DNA of 64,000 nucleotides from Phallus indusiatus (lineage: Eukaryota; Basidiomycota; Agaricomycetes; Phallales; Phallaceae), in the NCBI GenBank assembly GCA_027605045.1, contig JAQFWX010000017.1, positions 372,001-436,000 of the forward strand, written 5' to 3'. Positions 56,212 through 64,000 of the stretch are shown here, in pieces. The position numbers and the translations under genes were made by a program. Position 1 is the first letter of the stretch; every line of letters starts with the position of its first letter. The notes beneath the pieces were generated by a model. It did not search any database and was not told the DNA's origin. It saw nothing but the letters and a program-made list of their open reading frames with translations.

Positions 56212-57911
56212 TTAGTTTTCTTTCGTGCGTTTTCTCGCTGTCATTTTATCTCTAGAAGGTGCGACCCTTTTCGTTAGGGGAGGCTGAGCAGGATATTGGC
56301 TGGAATCATCGCGCCAGATAACCAAAACGGTACGATGGTACCCTGTCAGTGAGTTGTGAGCGTCAAAAATGGATTGTACTTGGGAGGGTCATATTTACAT
56401 AAACTGGCGTCGCCTCCATACTGGATACATTATGTGAGTTTTTATATTACGGAAGCGAATAATTAGGAAGGCTTACGTTTCCTTGGTATGGTTCTTTGGA
56501 ACAGCCGTCTGGCTGTCGTTCCCTGATCCTCTTAGGAAGGTCCTCGGGGACGAACACACTCTTGTAACTGTTTCCGTACATGTACATAAGGCTCGGATGA
56601 GACCTATCGCTATGCGGTTCATTGCTGGTAATATCGATATCCACGATTGAGCCTTCCAAATTGACAGGTGTTCCGAATTCCATATCTTCCATATGTATAT
56701 AGTCAATGTTGCCCAAAACGGTACTGTCATAAGGGTTGTCCGTGCCGGCGAGGATGGTGTGCTTCACTTTAGCTAAGGCGAATTTGAAGCCTAGTGGCGT
56801 GCCAATTTGTGACATCATTGTAACCTTTTTGGCGTCGATTCCTTTCAGAAGGCTAGCTCGTAAACCGACATCGGAGTACTCGTGATCCAGGAGGTATATC
56901 AATTTGCTTGGAGTAGGGCTTATTCTCCTCTGCGCCCAAGTCTGAAATGTTAGCCTTAATTCCCCGGTTGCAATATCTGAAGGAATAATAGGTTTGTGCA
57001 CAGTATTCTTATGGAGGAGGTTGAAGGAAAGGGCGAGACGATATCCCGTGTCAATGGTCTTTACTTCGTGGAAGACATCGGTATACCAACTGAGTACTGA
57101 TATATTAAAATTGCTGTTCGAGCTGCATTTGAATATCTTCGAAGACTCCGCGTGTTTCAAGTGAATGTCTCCGCCCGTGAATTTGGAAGGTAAGATGATC
57201 ACCATGGTTCCGAACATACCAGGGCTCTTTTCCGTGCTATGGTGTGTTGTTTAGTACAGGTGTACAGATATGTTAGCTAGTCCACTTACTCTTGATGGGC
57301 TTTGAAGCTGAATGTACGGTTAAATTTAGAATCAGGAGGTACGATGAAAAGACGGAGAAAAAGAGAGAAACTCACTGAGAGCCAGGTTCGTAAAGTAGCA
57401 GTTTGTAAAGTTCACCGACAGGCTGACTGATAGAATTGACACCAAGGCCTTCACAAGCCTCGCAAAGCACTTTACGAATAAAATCCACCCAATTTGGATG
57501 TTCAAAAGAAACCTTTGAAATAATTCAATCAACCACTGAACAGCGAACAGTGCAAGATACTAACATATCACTCACTTTAGATGCATCTAGTTGCCAGGTC
57601 TTACGAACAGTTGTATCCACAATAGTCTTTGTTCCCTGTCCAAATGGTGCTTGAGAACATTCCGTAATGAGTGCTTTGGCGTCGCGCGAAGAAAGTGGGA
57701 GTCCAATTTGACCAAGGCCTTCGACACTGAGACACGGATTCGGAAAATCCTGATAAGACTTTTGAAATGCAAACGATCCTTTAGATTCGACAGCCTCGTC
57801 AAGAACTCTCTGCAAGTAGAGCTGAGGTAACACAAAAATTGAGTAAACAGAAGCATCATATTCGTTGGAATGATATTGGCGAACCTTGTAATCTTTGAGT
57901 GTTACGCTCAT
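56212..57911 (-). CDS. 2OG-Fe(II) oxygenase (prolyl-4-hydroxylase-like fold), multi-exon
   Basis: Starts MSVTLKDYKV at 57911. Exon order: SFAFQKSYQDFPNPCLSVEGLG...WQLDASK; VSFEHPNWVDFIRKVLCEA...LYEPGS; HFKAHQD; TEKSPGMFGTMVIILPSK...; and YGGDASLWYHRTVLVIWRDDS ending at the TAA at 56212. The iron ligands are His and Asp of KAHQD and a distal His in SWYTDVFHEVK; the 2-oxoglutarate Arg is in GYRLALSFNL. The pattern HxDTEK...MFGT is usual for large basidiomycete families of this oxygenase. Substrate unknown, probably cytosolic, and no signal peptide. Confidence 0.82.
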
Positions 57912-58632
57912 TTATGAATGGTCGATGGAATAATATTCTGCGACTGATACGTGTATGTTAATGGGGAAGGAAAAAGTGAGTGCATCCTTATCACGCTGCG
58001 GCAGGGGATGGATCCCCGAACCAAAAACGCGTCAATAACGCGTTGTCACACCCCGGGGATTAGGTGCCGACCTCTCCTGATTCCAAGACGACGAATGAAC
58101 AACAAAAAAATTGGTTCGACAATTCAAACATCTTGATAATATATTCATTATTGGGACATAACCTTCCAAGAACCCTATCGGCTGTAAGTTTATTCCTTCA
58201 GAGCCCCTAGCGACGATCGATATCACCATGTCTAATAGGCTTGTCGATTCAAAGTTGTTGTTTAATTGCCGAAATTTGATCTAGTGAAGGAAGTATCCAT
58301 AAAGTATTAGTGCTTGACGATGTCCTACTATTTGTCTCACTAAGAGACATATTAAGGGACTTGTGGGTGAGATTGCGGTGTTGAACTCGGAAACTCCCGG
58401 ATACAGAAAGATAGTTGTAAAAAGGTCGGCGTCGGTTATTTTGAGTCGCACGATTTTCTTGCTTACAATAAGTCTCCCGCAGCCCTCAACAATAAACTAT
58501 CCTTTCACTCCCCTTTTTTCCCTGTTAGCACCTGCAGGTCCTTTTCATGGCTTGGAGGTGGACCTCTTTTGAAAATATCATCGACGTGAAAGACGGTGCA
58601 AACCAGGAAATCGATGGGCTGCTGCACCACCG

Positions 58633-58709
58633 TGGTTTAGCCTATTACTTCGGGAGGATCGCAGTGCTGCGATAGCATGTCTGGGCTTTGATCGTGTAAT
58701 CAGCTAAAC
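58633..58709. repeat. Inverted repeat of 15 bp arms with inner 6-bp stem
   Basis: Outer arms GGTTTAGCCTATTAC and GTAATCAGCTAAACC pair at 13 of 15 positions. Within lies TCGCAG-TG-CTGCGA, a perfect hairpin. Further partial pairing (CGATGGG / CCCCTCATCG) lies outside. It may be a structured RNA, a small fold-back element, or chance. Confidence 0.5.
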
Positions 58710-58913
58710 CCCTCATCGACCATTGTGGACGGAAAAGCAAATTTGACCATTCGGACAAGGAACCGAGATTCGTTCCACGTCTTGCAGGGCGGACCGTGAC
58801 ATGATCATCCTTAACCAACGACGCGTGGACAGGACGTCGTTCCTTTCTTTTATTTGTCCAACGCCTCTATCCACGCCCTTCGTCTTTCGTGGACGCTGTG
58901 TTATACAGAATTG

Positions 58914-58920
58914 TATATAA
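58914..58920 (+). promoter_or_regulatory. TATA box of the intact secreted-protein gene
   Basis: TATATAA about 130 bp before the ATG at 59048, conserved in position in the frameshifted paralogue (16969-16975). Confidence 0.55.
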
Positions 58921-59047
58921 ACCCTTGCTCATCTTGAACAGTTTTCACCAAACCAAACAACTTCACACACTCACTACCCGCTTTTATATCAACCAAGCAA
59001 AGTCAAACTCTCAAAACTTCAACAACAAACTTTTTTCACTCACAACA

Positions 59048-60319
59048 ATGCAAATCTCAAACCTCTTTGTGTCTCTCGCTGTTATCACTGCTTCCGCTTC
59101 TGCAGTTCCTTTGATTAACAAGCGAATCGCTCAATCCATTATCGATAGCGTTCAGCCTTGGGAAAACGCTTGCGATGCCGCAAATGGAGGTCCACAATGC
59201 AACGCTATTGCCGTCAATGCTTCTAGTGCACTTCTCGCTGCCGCAGATCCATGTGCCCAACAAGACTCGGGTGACATCATGGTTAATGTCGCGAAGAGTC
59301 TCGGAAACAACCAAGCGATGATAACCGCCGCTAAAATATTTGTTCAACAGCCCAGAAACTCCCCAAACTCTGTCGCTGTCAATTATTGTCCGCGCGCACC
59401 TCAGAATCCCGAGTTGAATGGCTTGTACCAATGCCAATTCCAAGGCGTTAACGAACAGCAATTCGCGAACGGTCAAGCTCTTGGCGGACCTGGAACGATT
59501 CCCTTCGGTCTTTCTGCTCCTGTCAATCCACTTGGTTCCTGTCCTGCACACGATCAAGGACCTATTCCCGACGGTGTTCAGTTGTCTACCTTGGTATCTA
59601 GCCCTGGAACTCCGGCAAACTCGTCTGCAACTAAACCGTCTTCCAAGTAAGTTTATCCATTCTTTTCAACTCAGGCTTAAATCTGATGGTTGCAGTTCAT
59701 CCACCGCGGCATCCAATTCTACGACGTCGTCCAGCTCCCCTGATGACGCAGGCGATACTACTTTCCCTGCCCCTCAACAAGATGGCGTTGGTTCTGCTAA
59801 CAACTCGGCTCCAGCTTCGTCGACTAGCACATCTGTCTCGTCCAACAGCATGACTACTATGGCTCCTCAGGCTGTTTCCACCGCAGCGGCACCTCTTGCT
59901 ACTCCCAACGCCTCGAGCAATGCCGGATTTCAAATGTCTAACGGTCAAAAAGCTCAGCAACAAAAGTACGTCATGTTGAGTCTATTGATAAATGTTTTTT
60001 GCTCATAACTTTTTGTAGTGCTCAATTCGCCAGTCTCACCGCAGATTCTACTTGCACCGAAGGCCAACAAGCTTGCATCAACGATGGATTCGCTCAAGTA
60101 CGTCGCTTATTCCCTTCACCTTTCTACCGCGCTGATTTATTTAACTAACAGTGCGTCGATGGTAAATTCTCCGTAACGATGTGTGCCGGTGGAACGCAAT
60201 GTTTCGCTCTTCCACTTGTCAACAAGGCTGGAACTAGCATTGCTTGCACTACTCAAGATGATGCTAGCTCACGTATTGCCAACACCGGTGCTACTGGAGG
60301 AATCGCCGGATCTTCTTGA
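59048..60319 (+). CDS. Secreted Cys-rich protein with Ser/Thr linker, intact copy
   Basis: Exons 59048-59646, 59696-59965, 60019-60097 and 60152-60319. Signal peptide MQISNLFVSLAVITASASA, then PLINKR, a likely Kex2 site. The globular part (IDSVQPWENACDAANGG..., LLAAADPCAQQDSGD, KIFVQQPRNSPNS, GLYQCQFQG, GSCPAHDQGPIPDGVQ) is followed by a Ser/Thr/Ala/Pro linker of about 100 residues, and then a tail C-TEGQQA-C...GFAQ-C-VDGKFSVTM-C-AGGTQ-C...A-C-TTQ. That six-Cys tail resembles small fungal carbohydrate-binding modules such as CBM19, but I cannot confirm it. The protein is likely secreted or wall-bound. The paralogue at 15.6-16.8 kb is frameshifted. Confidence 0.8.
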
Positions 60320-60490
60320 ACCTGTAACCATAACCTGAACCAATCATTCTCACTAATCTTCTTCCGCTCCACTTTCTTTCATATTCTGTCTCATCTACAC
60401 TGCGTAATTTTTACTCTAATTCTTTCGATATAACTGTAGTTCGTTATCATAAATACAAACTTTTCACTGTTCTTAACCGCCCCCATGAAA

Positions 60491-60937
60491 TCATTTGGGA
60501 GGTTCCATCCGGATTATCCAGCAATATGACATATATGTATTCCCATTTGTCCACTCAATTTCATAATTAACTGCCTGAATAAAAACATTTTTCGGGACAA
60601 GGGTACGAGGAAAATAATGAGGACCACCGAGAATGACGTTATCGGTCACATCGCCAGCCAGCGCTGCATAAAATAGCGATAGGTTTGCAATGGTTGTCGG
60701 AATCTTCCCCTGAGGTTTGATATACGTCATCCCGAGCATTGTAATCCAAGCGTATAAGCCGCTGATAGGAAATGACTGCGTCGTATAGAGACGTTTCTTG
60801 TGTCGTGCAAAACCTCTCCTCCCGAGGTACTTGATAATGCGATGGTATGTTTTGGCTCTATGGGCACCCCAACCTGTTGGAATTACGATATAATCACTAG
60901 TTAGATAGTAGATAACACGCGTCACGACGCGTAACAT
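60491..60937 (-). CDS. Hypothetical protein, 148 codons
   Basis: ATG at 60937 opens MLRVVTRVIYYLTSDYIVI. The region IKYLGRRGFARHKKRLYTT is basic, and the last half (TTIANLSLFYAALAGDVTDNVILGG... ending YCWIIRMEPPK) looks like real protein. The open frame also extends upstream through the dispersed repeat at 60950-61055, which is unlikely to be coding. No family recognised; it could be a diverged retroelement fragment. Confidence 0.35.
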   Translation of the reverse strand: MLRVVTRVIYYLTSDYIVIPTGWGAHRAKTYHRIIKYLGRRGFARHKKRLYTTQSFPISGLYAWITMLGMTYIKPQGKIPTTIANLSLFYAALAGDVTDNVILGGPHYFPRTLVPKNVFIQAVNYEIEWTNGNTYMSYCWIIRMEPPK

Positions 60938-60949
60938 GTAACCTGGGGC

Positions 60950-61055
60950 GCCGGGCAAAAGACTGACGTCTTTTGACCGTTGCATCCCAGGTATGTAAAC
61001 TACAGCAATTAATATGACGTCTTTTGACCGTTGCATCCCAGTGCACGTTCAACAC
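60950..61055. repeat. Dispersed repeat, second copy, two ACGTCTTTTGACCGTTGCATCCCAG units
   Basis: Two 25-bp units identical in sequence, about 53 bp apart, followed by GTTCAACAC; homologous to 41423-41530. Because both sites share flank as well as units, this is one repeat family rather than two independent tandem repeats. Confidence 0.68.
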
Positions 61056-61720
61056 AACCATCCAGTATAGTACTTCTGCCAAATTCGTTCTTACATCGTA
61101 TGCTATCGCTTATATTTCTACGGGTTTGCCGGTGGCGCTCCTCAAGTACCGATGAACCACAATATTCCCCTGTTGGTATGTACATAGAGGTTCGATTTCA
61201 ATAAGTCCAGTTTAGCCGCGCCGCTATGCGACAAATTTGTTCGTATGTCTCGTTAGGGTATTTACAAAATTTAGATATTTTATGTCGTGCCGCCGAAACG
61301 AAGGCAAACAAGGATTGATATGACCCGCATCTGTTGACATGTTTGACGGCGAGGGAAATGATTTTCATTGTAGTATATAGTATTGCACTGCCGGAAAATT
61401 CCGACTAGAGTAACGCATTCGCGGTCGTTGATGCAACGTTGATGATTAAGATTATTGAATATGAAGTTCAGCTCTATTTAACGTCATTTGACTTCTCGTG
61501 TACCCAGTCATAATGCATAATCTGATTATCACTCCCCATTTCCCTGGTCGAGCCATACATTTTTAAATCGTAATAAGCAAACTCGTTATCGTAAAATAGG
61601 AATTGTAGTAATCTACAAGAAAGACAAAACAAAAAAGTAAAATTACAGGAAAATATAATTGCATATCATTATGAGATAGATCATCAAGCTGTGTCGTCTT
61701 CCAATTCCTTATTTGTCAAC
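61056..61720. other. Intergenic region, no gene supported
   Basis: AT-rich, 3' side of the transporter gene. No open frame of interest. Confidence 0.5.
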
Positions 61721-62683
61721 TCATACTGGTCCTGGGCCAGCAGCTCCACCGGGTCCCGCGCCACCTCCCACTCGCTGCCCAAGGTGTCCAAGTGGCATCT
61801 TGAATCCCCAAGCCAACTCGCTCCGGATTAACTGACTAGTAGCATTGTACAGCGCAATAATCGCCGTAATGAAACCGAATGCGCCTCCGGCGTCTCTCAA
61901 AGCAGAGGCGGAATGGGTTGTCCATTGGGAGACAGCGAGGAAGAGGTAGGTTAAAAACCAGGAAAAGAAGAGAAGAATGAAGGAAATGCTTCGACGGAGG
62001 ACAACGAAGCAGAAGAGGAAAGTGATGATTGCCCAGACCATGTAGTAGAGTCCGATGGCGTTGTTGGTTTGAGGGGAGGACGCCGCCGTTGTACCGGATG
62101 TGATACCCGCGCCTGGGAATAAAATGATGGCATAGGAAAAGTAGAAGGCCGCATACATTGTGAAAACTAAACAATGCAAATCATCAGAGATATAAACACG
62201 GGTAATTGGTATCTGAGGATCACTTACTTGTGGAGCCGAAGACGTTACCTCTAGGGAACTCCCACATGCCGGCTAAAAATTGAACTAGACCGCCTACAAA
62301 AAGACCAACGGCGATCATGACATTCGCTACTTGAACTCCACGAGTGTGGACTAAGTAGAAGGACCACAAAAATGTTGAATAAGCGAAAGAATAAAGACCC
62401 TTAGGCGAAAAAAAGAAAACAGTCAGCGCCGGAGCACAAAGTTTGAGTTCGATGAAATAACTTACATAGGGCCAGGGTTCGCAATTCTCGTGAAATAACG
62501 TTGATACGAAACGGGGTCGTCGGAGTGTGGACCAAAACCGTTAGCGGGAAGCATGGTACGATGGTATCCGGAGTTATTGCCATAATTGCCTCCAAATCCT
62601 TTCTCATGGTAACCGCCACCATATCCACCTCCGTTATTGTTGTAAGCGCCACCTACTGGGGCACCTGCTGTCGTTGCGGCCAT
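61721..62683 (-). CDS. GPR1/FUN34/YaaH-family (acetate/succinate-type) membrane transporter
   Basis: Three exons: 62683 to NPGPM (about 62.46 kb); GLYSFAYSTFLWSFYLVHTRGVQ to FPRGNVFGST (62.40-62.23 kb); and FTMYAAFYFSYAIILFPGAGI to the stop at 61721. Family marks: the NPGPxGLxSF motif at the start of helix 1, FVGGLVQFLAGMWEFPRGNVFG, and F-x-S-Y-A. Six hydrophobic helices follow from there. The N-terminus is Gly/Asn/Tyr-rich (GGGYGGGYHEKGFGG), the C-terminus Gly/Pro-rich. Such proteins move acetate or ammonia-linked ions at the plasma membrane in yeasts (Ato proteins). A substrate cannot be named from this sequence. Confidence 0.85.
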
Positions 62684-64000
62684 TATAATAGTTTAGACGA
62701 TTTAGATGAGAGGGAACTTAAAAGTCCTGATGAATATGGGAGGACAGTTGAGAGAGAAAGGGTATGAACGTGGAGGGATTTATACGATTCGCGAGGAGGT
62801 AGACGGAAACATAGTTACTTCGATGTGACGTGCAGATGTAAGCAAGGCGTAAGAAAGTGGATTATGATGCTTGGAGAAGACGAAACGTCATTGGCCATAC
62901 ACCTTTGCGAGGCCGGTGAATCGTGAACGGGTTAGAGTTAGCCCGAAGATGTTAGAAAATAGAAGAAATGAACGCGAAAACCACCATTCCAGAAATCGTC
63001 ATGACCCACGTCAAATGTGACCACAACTCACAATGTTTTGATGGTTTTGAATACTTGCGTATTTAGAAATGAACAATGCGAACAACAATCCAGAAGGCTC
63101 CCAGATAAACAACCGTGCATGATGAACATGATCTGTTCTCGTTCAAGTTAGCAACTCCGTTCATCGAAGTCCGAAGTGACGTACCCCTCTTGTCGTTGGA
63201 GCCCAAGTCTGGCGCTACAGCTTCATGCACCAGCCAGAAACTTCCGGCTTACAATCCGACGAATCCTCCATCTTAAACTACTCTTCAAAACACGAGGCAA
63301 TCTTAGATTACCTCTCCTATTCGTCGTTCCTACCGAAGTTCGGGGATGTATAAGGATTGAGAGTGGAAGGAGCTTGACAAAGAACGTGGCGACCAATCCA
63401 ATCAACAGATTTTAACTCAAGCAATAACGTTTTACCAGCCCTTCTAATTGGGTCAATTGGGTCTCTTTTCGTCGCGTTTCAACACAGCGTTCGCCTCAAC
63501 ATTGAACCTCCGTCGCCTCTGGTCAGTGTCGTCCGTGGCTGTTGGTGCAACGTTTCAGGGTCATGAATCCAGATTTATTCATCCCCTCTCCTGCATGAAC
63601 AAGATAAGTACCATGACACGACCAAAAAGAATGAAAAAAATGGCATCCTATCGTCTTTGACCGTGTTGCTCATGGGTATTACTATCGATACAGTTTGGAT
63701 ACAGTTGGCAGTTTGCTGACATAATTATCACGTGACCGGGTATCAAGCGTGCATACGTCACGCGGTCTAGCCCCTAGAATGGGCTAGACTCAAGCTTGAA
63801 TTCTGATTTGCCTGGGCAAAGTGCCAACAGGGTACTGAAGCTATCGTCTCCTCGGGTGTTAAATCAGAGATTGCTCCAGAATGCTTTGGTATGGTGAAGC
63901 ACGATATGACGGCCAAGGCGCCAAGTTCCGGTGAGGATAGCACCACAGCAGGAAGATCTATTGTGCCGATTCCACTCGAAAGAGTCATTTCTAAACTTCA
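62684..64000. other. Terminal 1.3 kb, promoter region and no clear gene
   Basis: The first few hundred bases are the promoter of the transporter. Open frames at 63176-63415 and 63448-63660 (plus) are not protein-like. A minus-strand frame at 63988-63767 (MTLSSGIGTIDLPAVVLSSPE...) is somewhat protein-like and could be an exon of a gene lying mostly outside the window. Confidence 0.35.

Larger units (their letters stand above)
57912..59047. other. Intergenic region with an inverted repeat and a TATA box
   Basis: No gene. It contains the stem-forming segment at 58633-58709 and the TATA box at 58914-58920 used by the secreted-protein gene, with an A/C-rich, T-poor leader before its ATG. Confidence 0.5.

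Noticed and set aside
59057..59557. 166-codon minus-strand open frame
   Set aside because: It is antisense to exon 1 of the secreted-protein gene, which has a signal peptide, splice sites and a paralogue in the correct frame.
60938..61036. Upstream extension of the hypothetical frame at 60491
   Set aside because: The extension runs through a dispersed non-coding repeat (GMQRSKDV twice), so the ATG at 60937 is the more likely start.

Overview
The window is nuclear DNA of a filamentous fungus, most likely an agaricomycete basidiomycete. Nearly every gene is cut by short introns of about 45-70 nt with GTNNGT donors. Several families are typical of basidiomycetes: DUF6533 seven-helix protein, HxDTEK-type 2OG-Fe(II) oxygenase, ISG12-like (interferon-induced 6-16) proteins, and a Cys-rich secreted protein with a Ser/Thr linker. 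No prokaryotic operons, rRNA, CRISPR or genuine tRNA gene was seen. Splice sites were placed by eye from reading frame and GT/AG signals, so boundaries may be off by a few bases.

Left part (1-28 kb). The window opens inside a LINE ORF1 (minus strand) that carries a 399-bp solo LTR with a perfect 5-bp target duplication. Then comes an ancient segmental duplication. Each copy holds a very large minus-strand beta-rich gene (copy 1 2.4-7.8 kb, copy 2 20.6-26.3 kb) diverging from a plus-strand ComEC-like metallo-beta-lactamase-fold gene (8.5-10.8 kb intact; 26.9-27.8 kb internally deleted). The C-terminus of the large protein is a series of exactly 87-nt exons, each coding one 29-residue helical-hairpin repeat. 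Between the copies lie a two-domain ubiquitin-like gene, a beta-trefoil-like gene, a frameshifted secreted-protein gene and an amadoriase-type FAD oxidase.

Middle (28-43 kb). Ordinary single-copy genes (GT31 glycosyltransferase, Tda3-like FAD oxidoreductase, SUR7/PalI membrane protein) lead into an unstable zone. It has three copies of an ISG12-like secreted/membrane gene (33.2, 36.4, 39.9 kb), a LINE 3' fragment, a fold-back element, and a third copy of the metallo-beta-lactamase pseudogene. That pseudogene is itself interrupted by a tRNA-derived SINE with a 13-bp target duplication and by a second insertion.

Right part (43-64 kb). Single-copy genes: a C2H2 zinc-finger protein and its neighbour, an MBD4-type DNA glycosylase, a DUF6533 membrane protein, a Cyk3/KY-type transglutaminase-fold protein, a 2OG-Fe(II) oxygenase, the intact partner of the secreted-protein pseudogene of 15.6-16.8 kb, and a GPR1/FUN34/YaaH transporter. 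Several 1-3 kb stretches show no gene I can support.

The strongest candidates for something undescribed are the duplicated large gene with its exon-per-repeat tail and divergent MBL partner, and the three-copy ISG12-like cluster.
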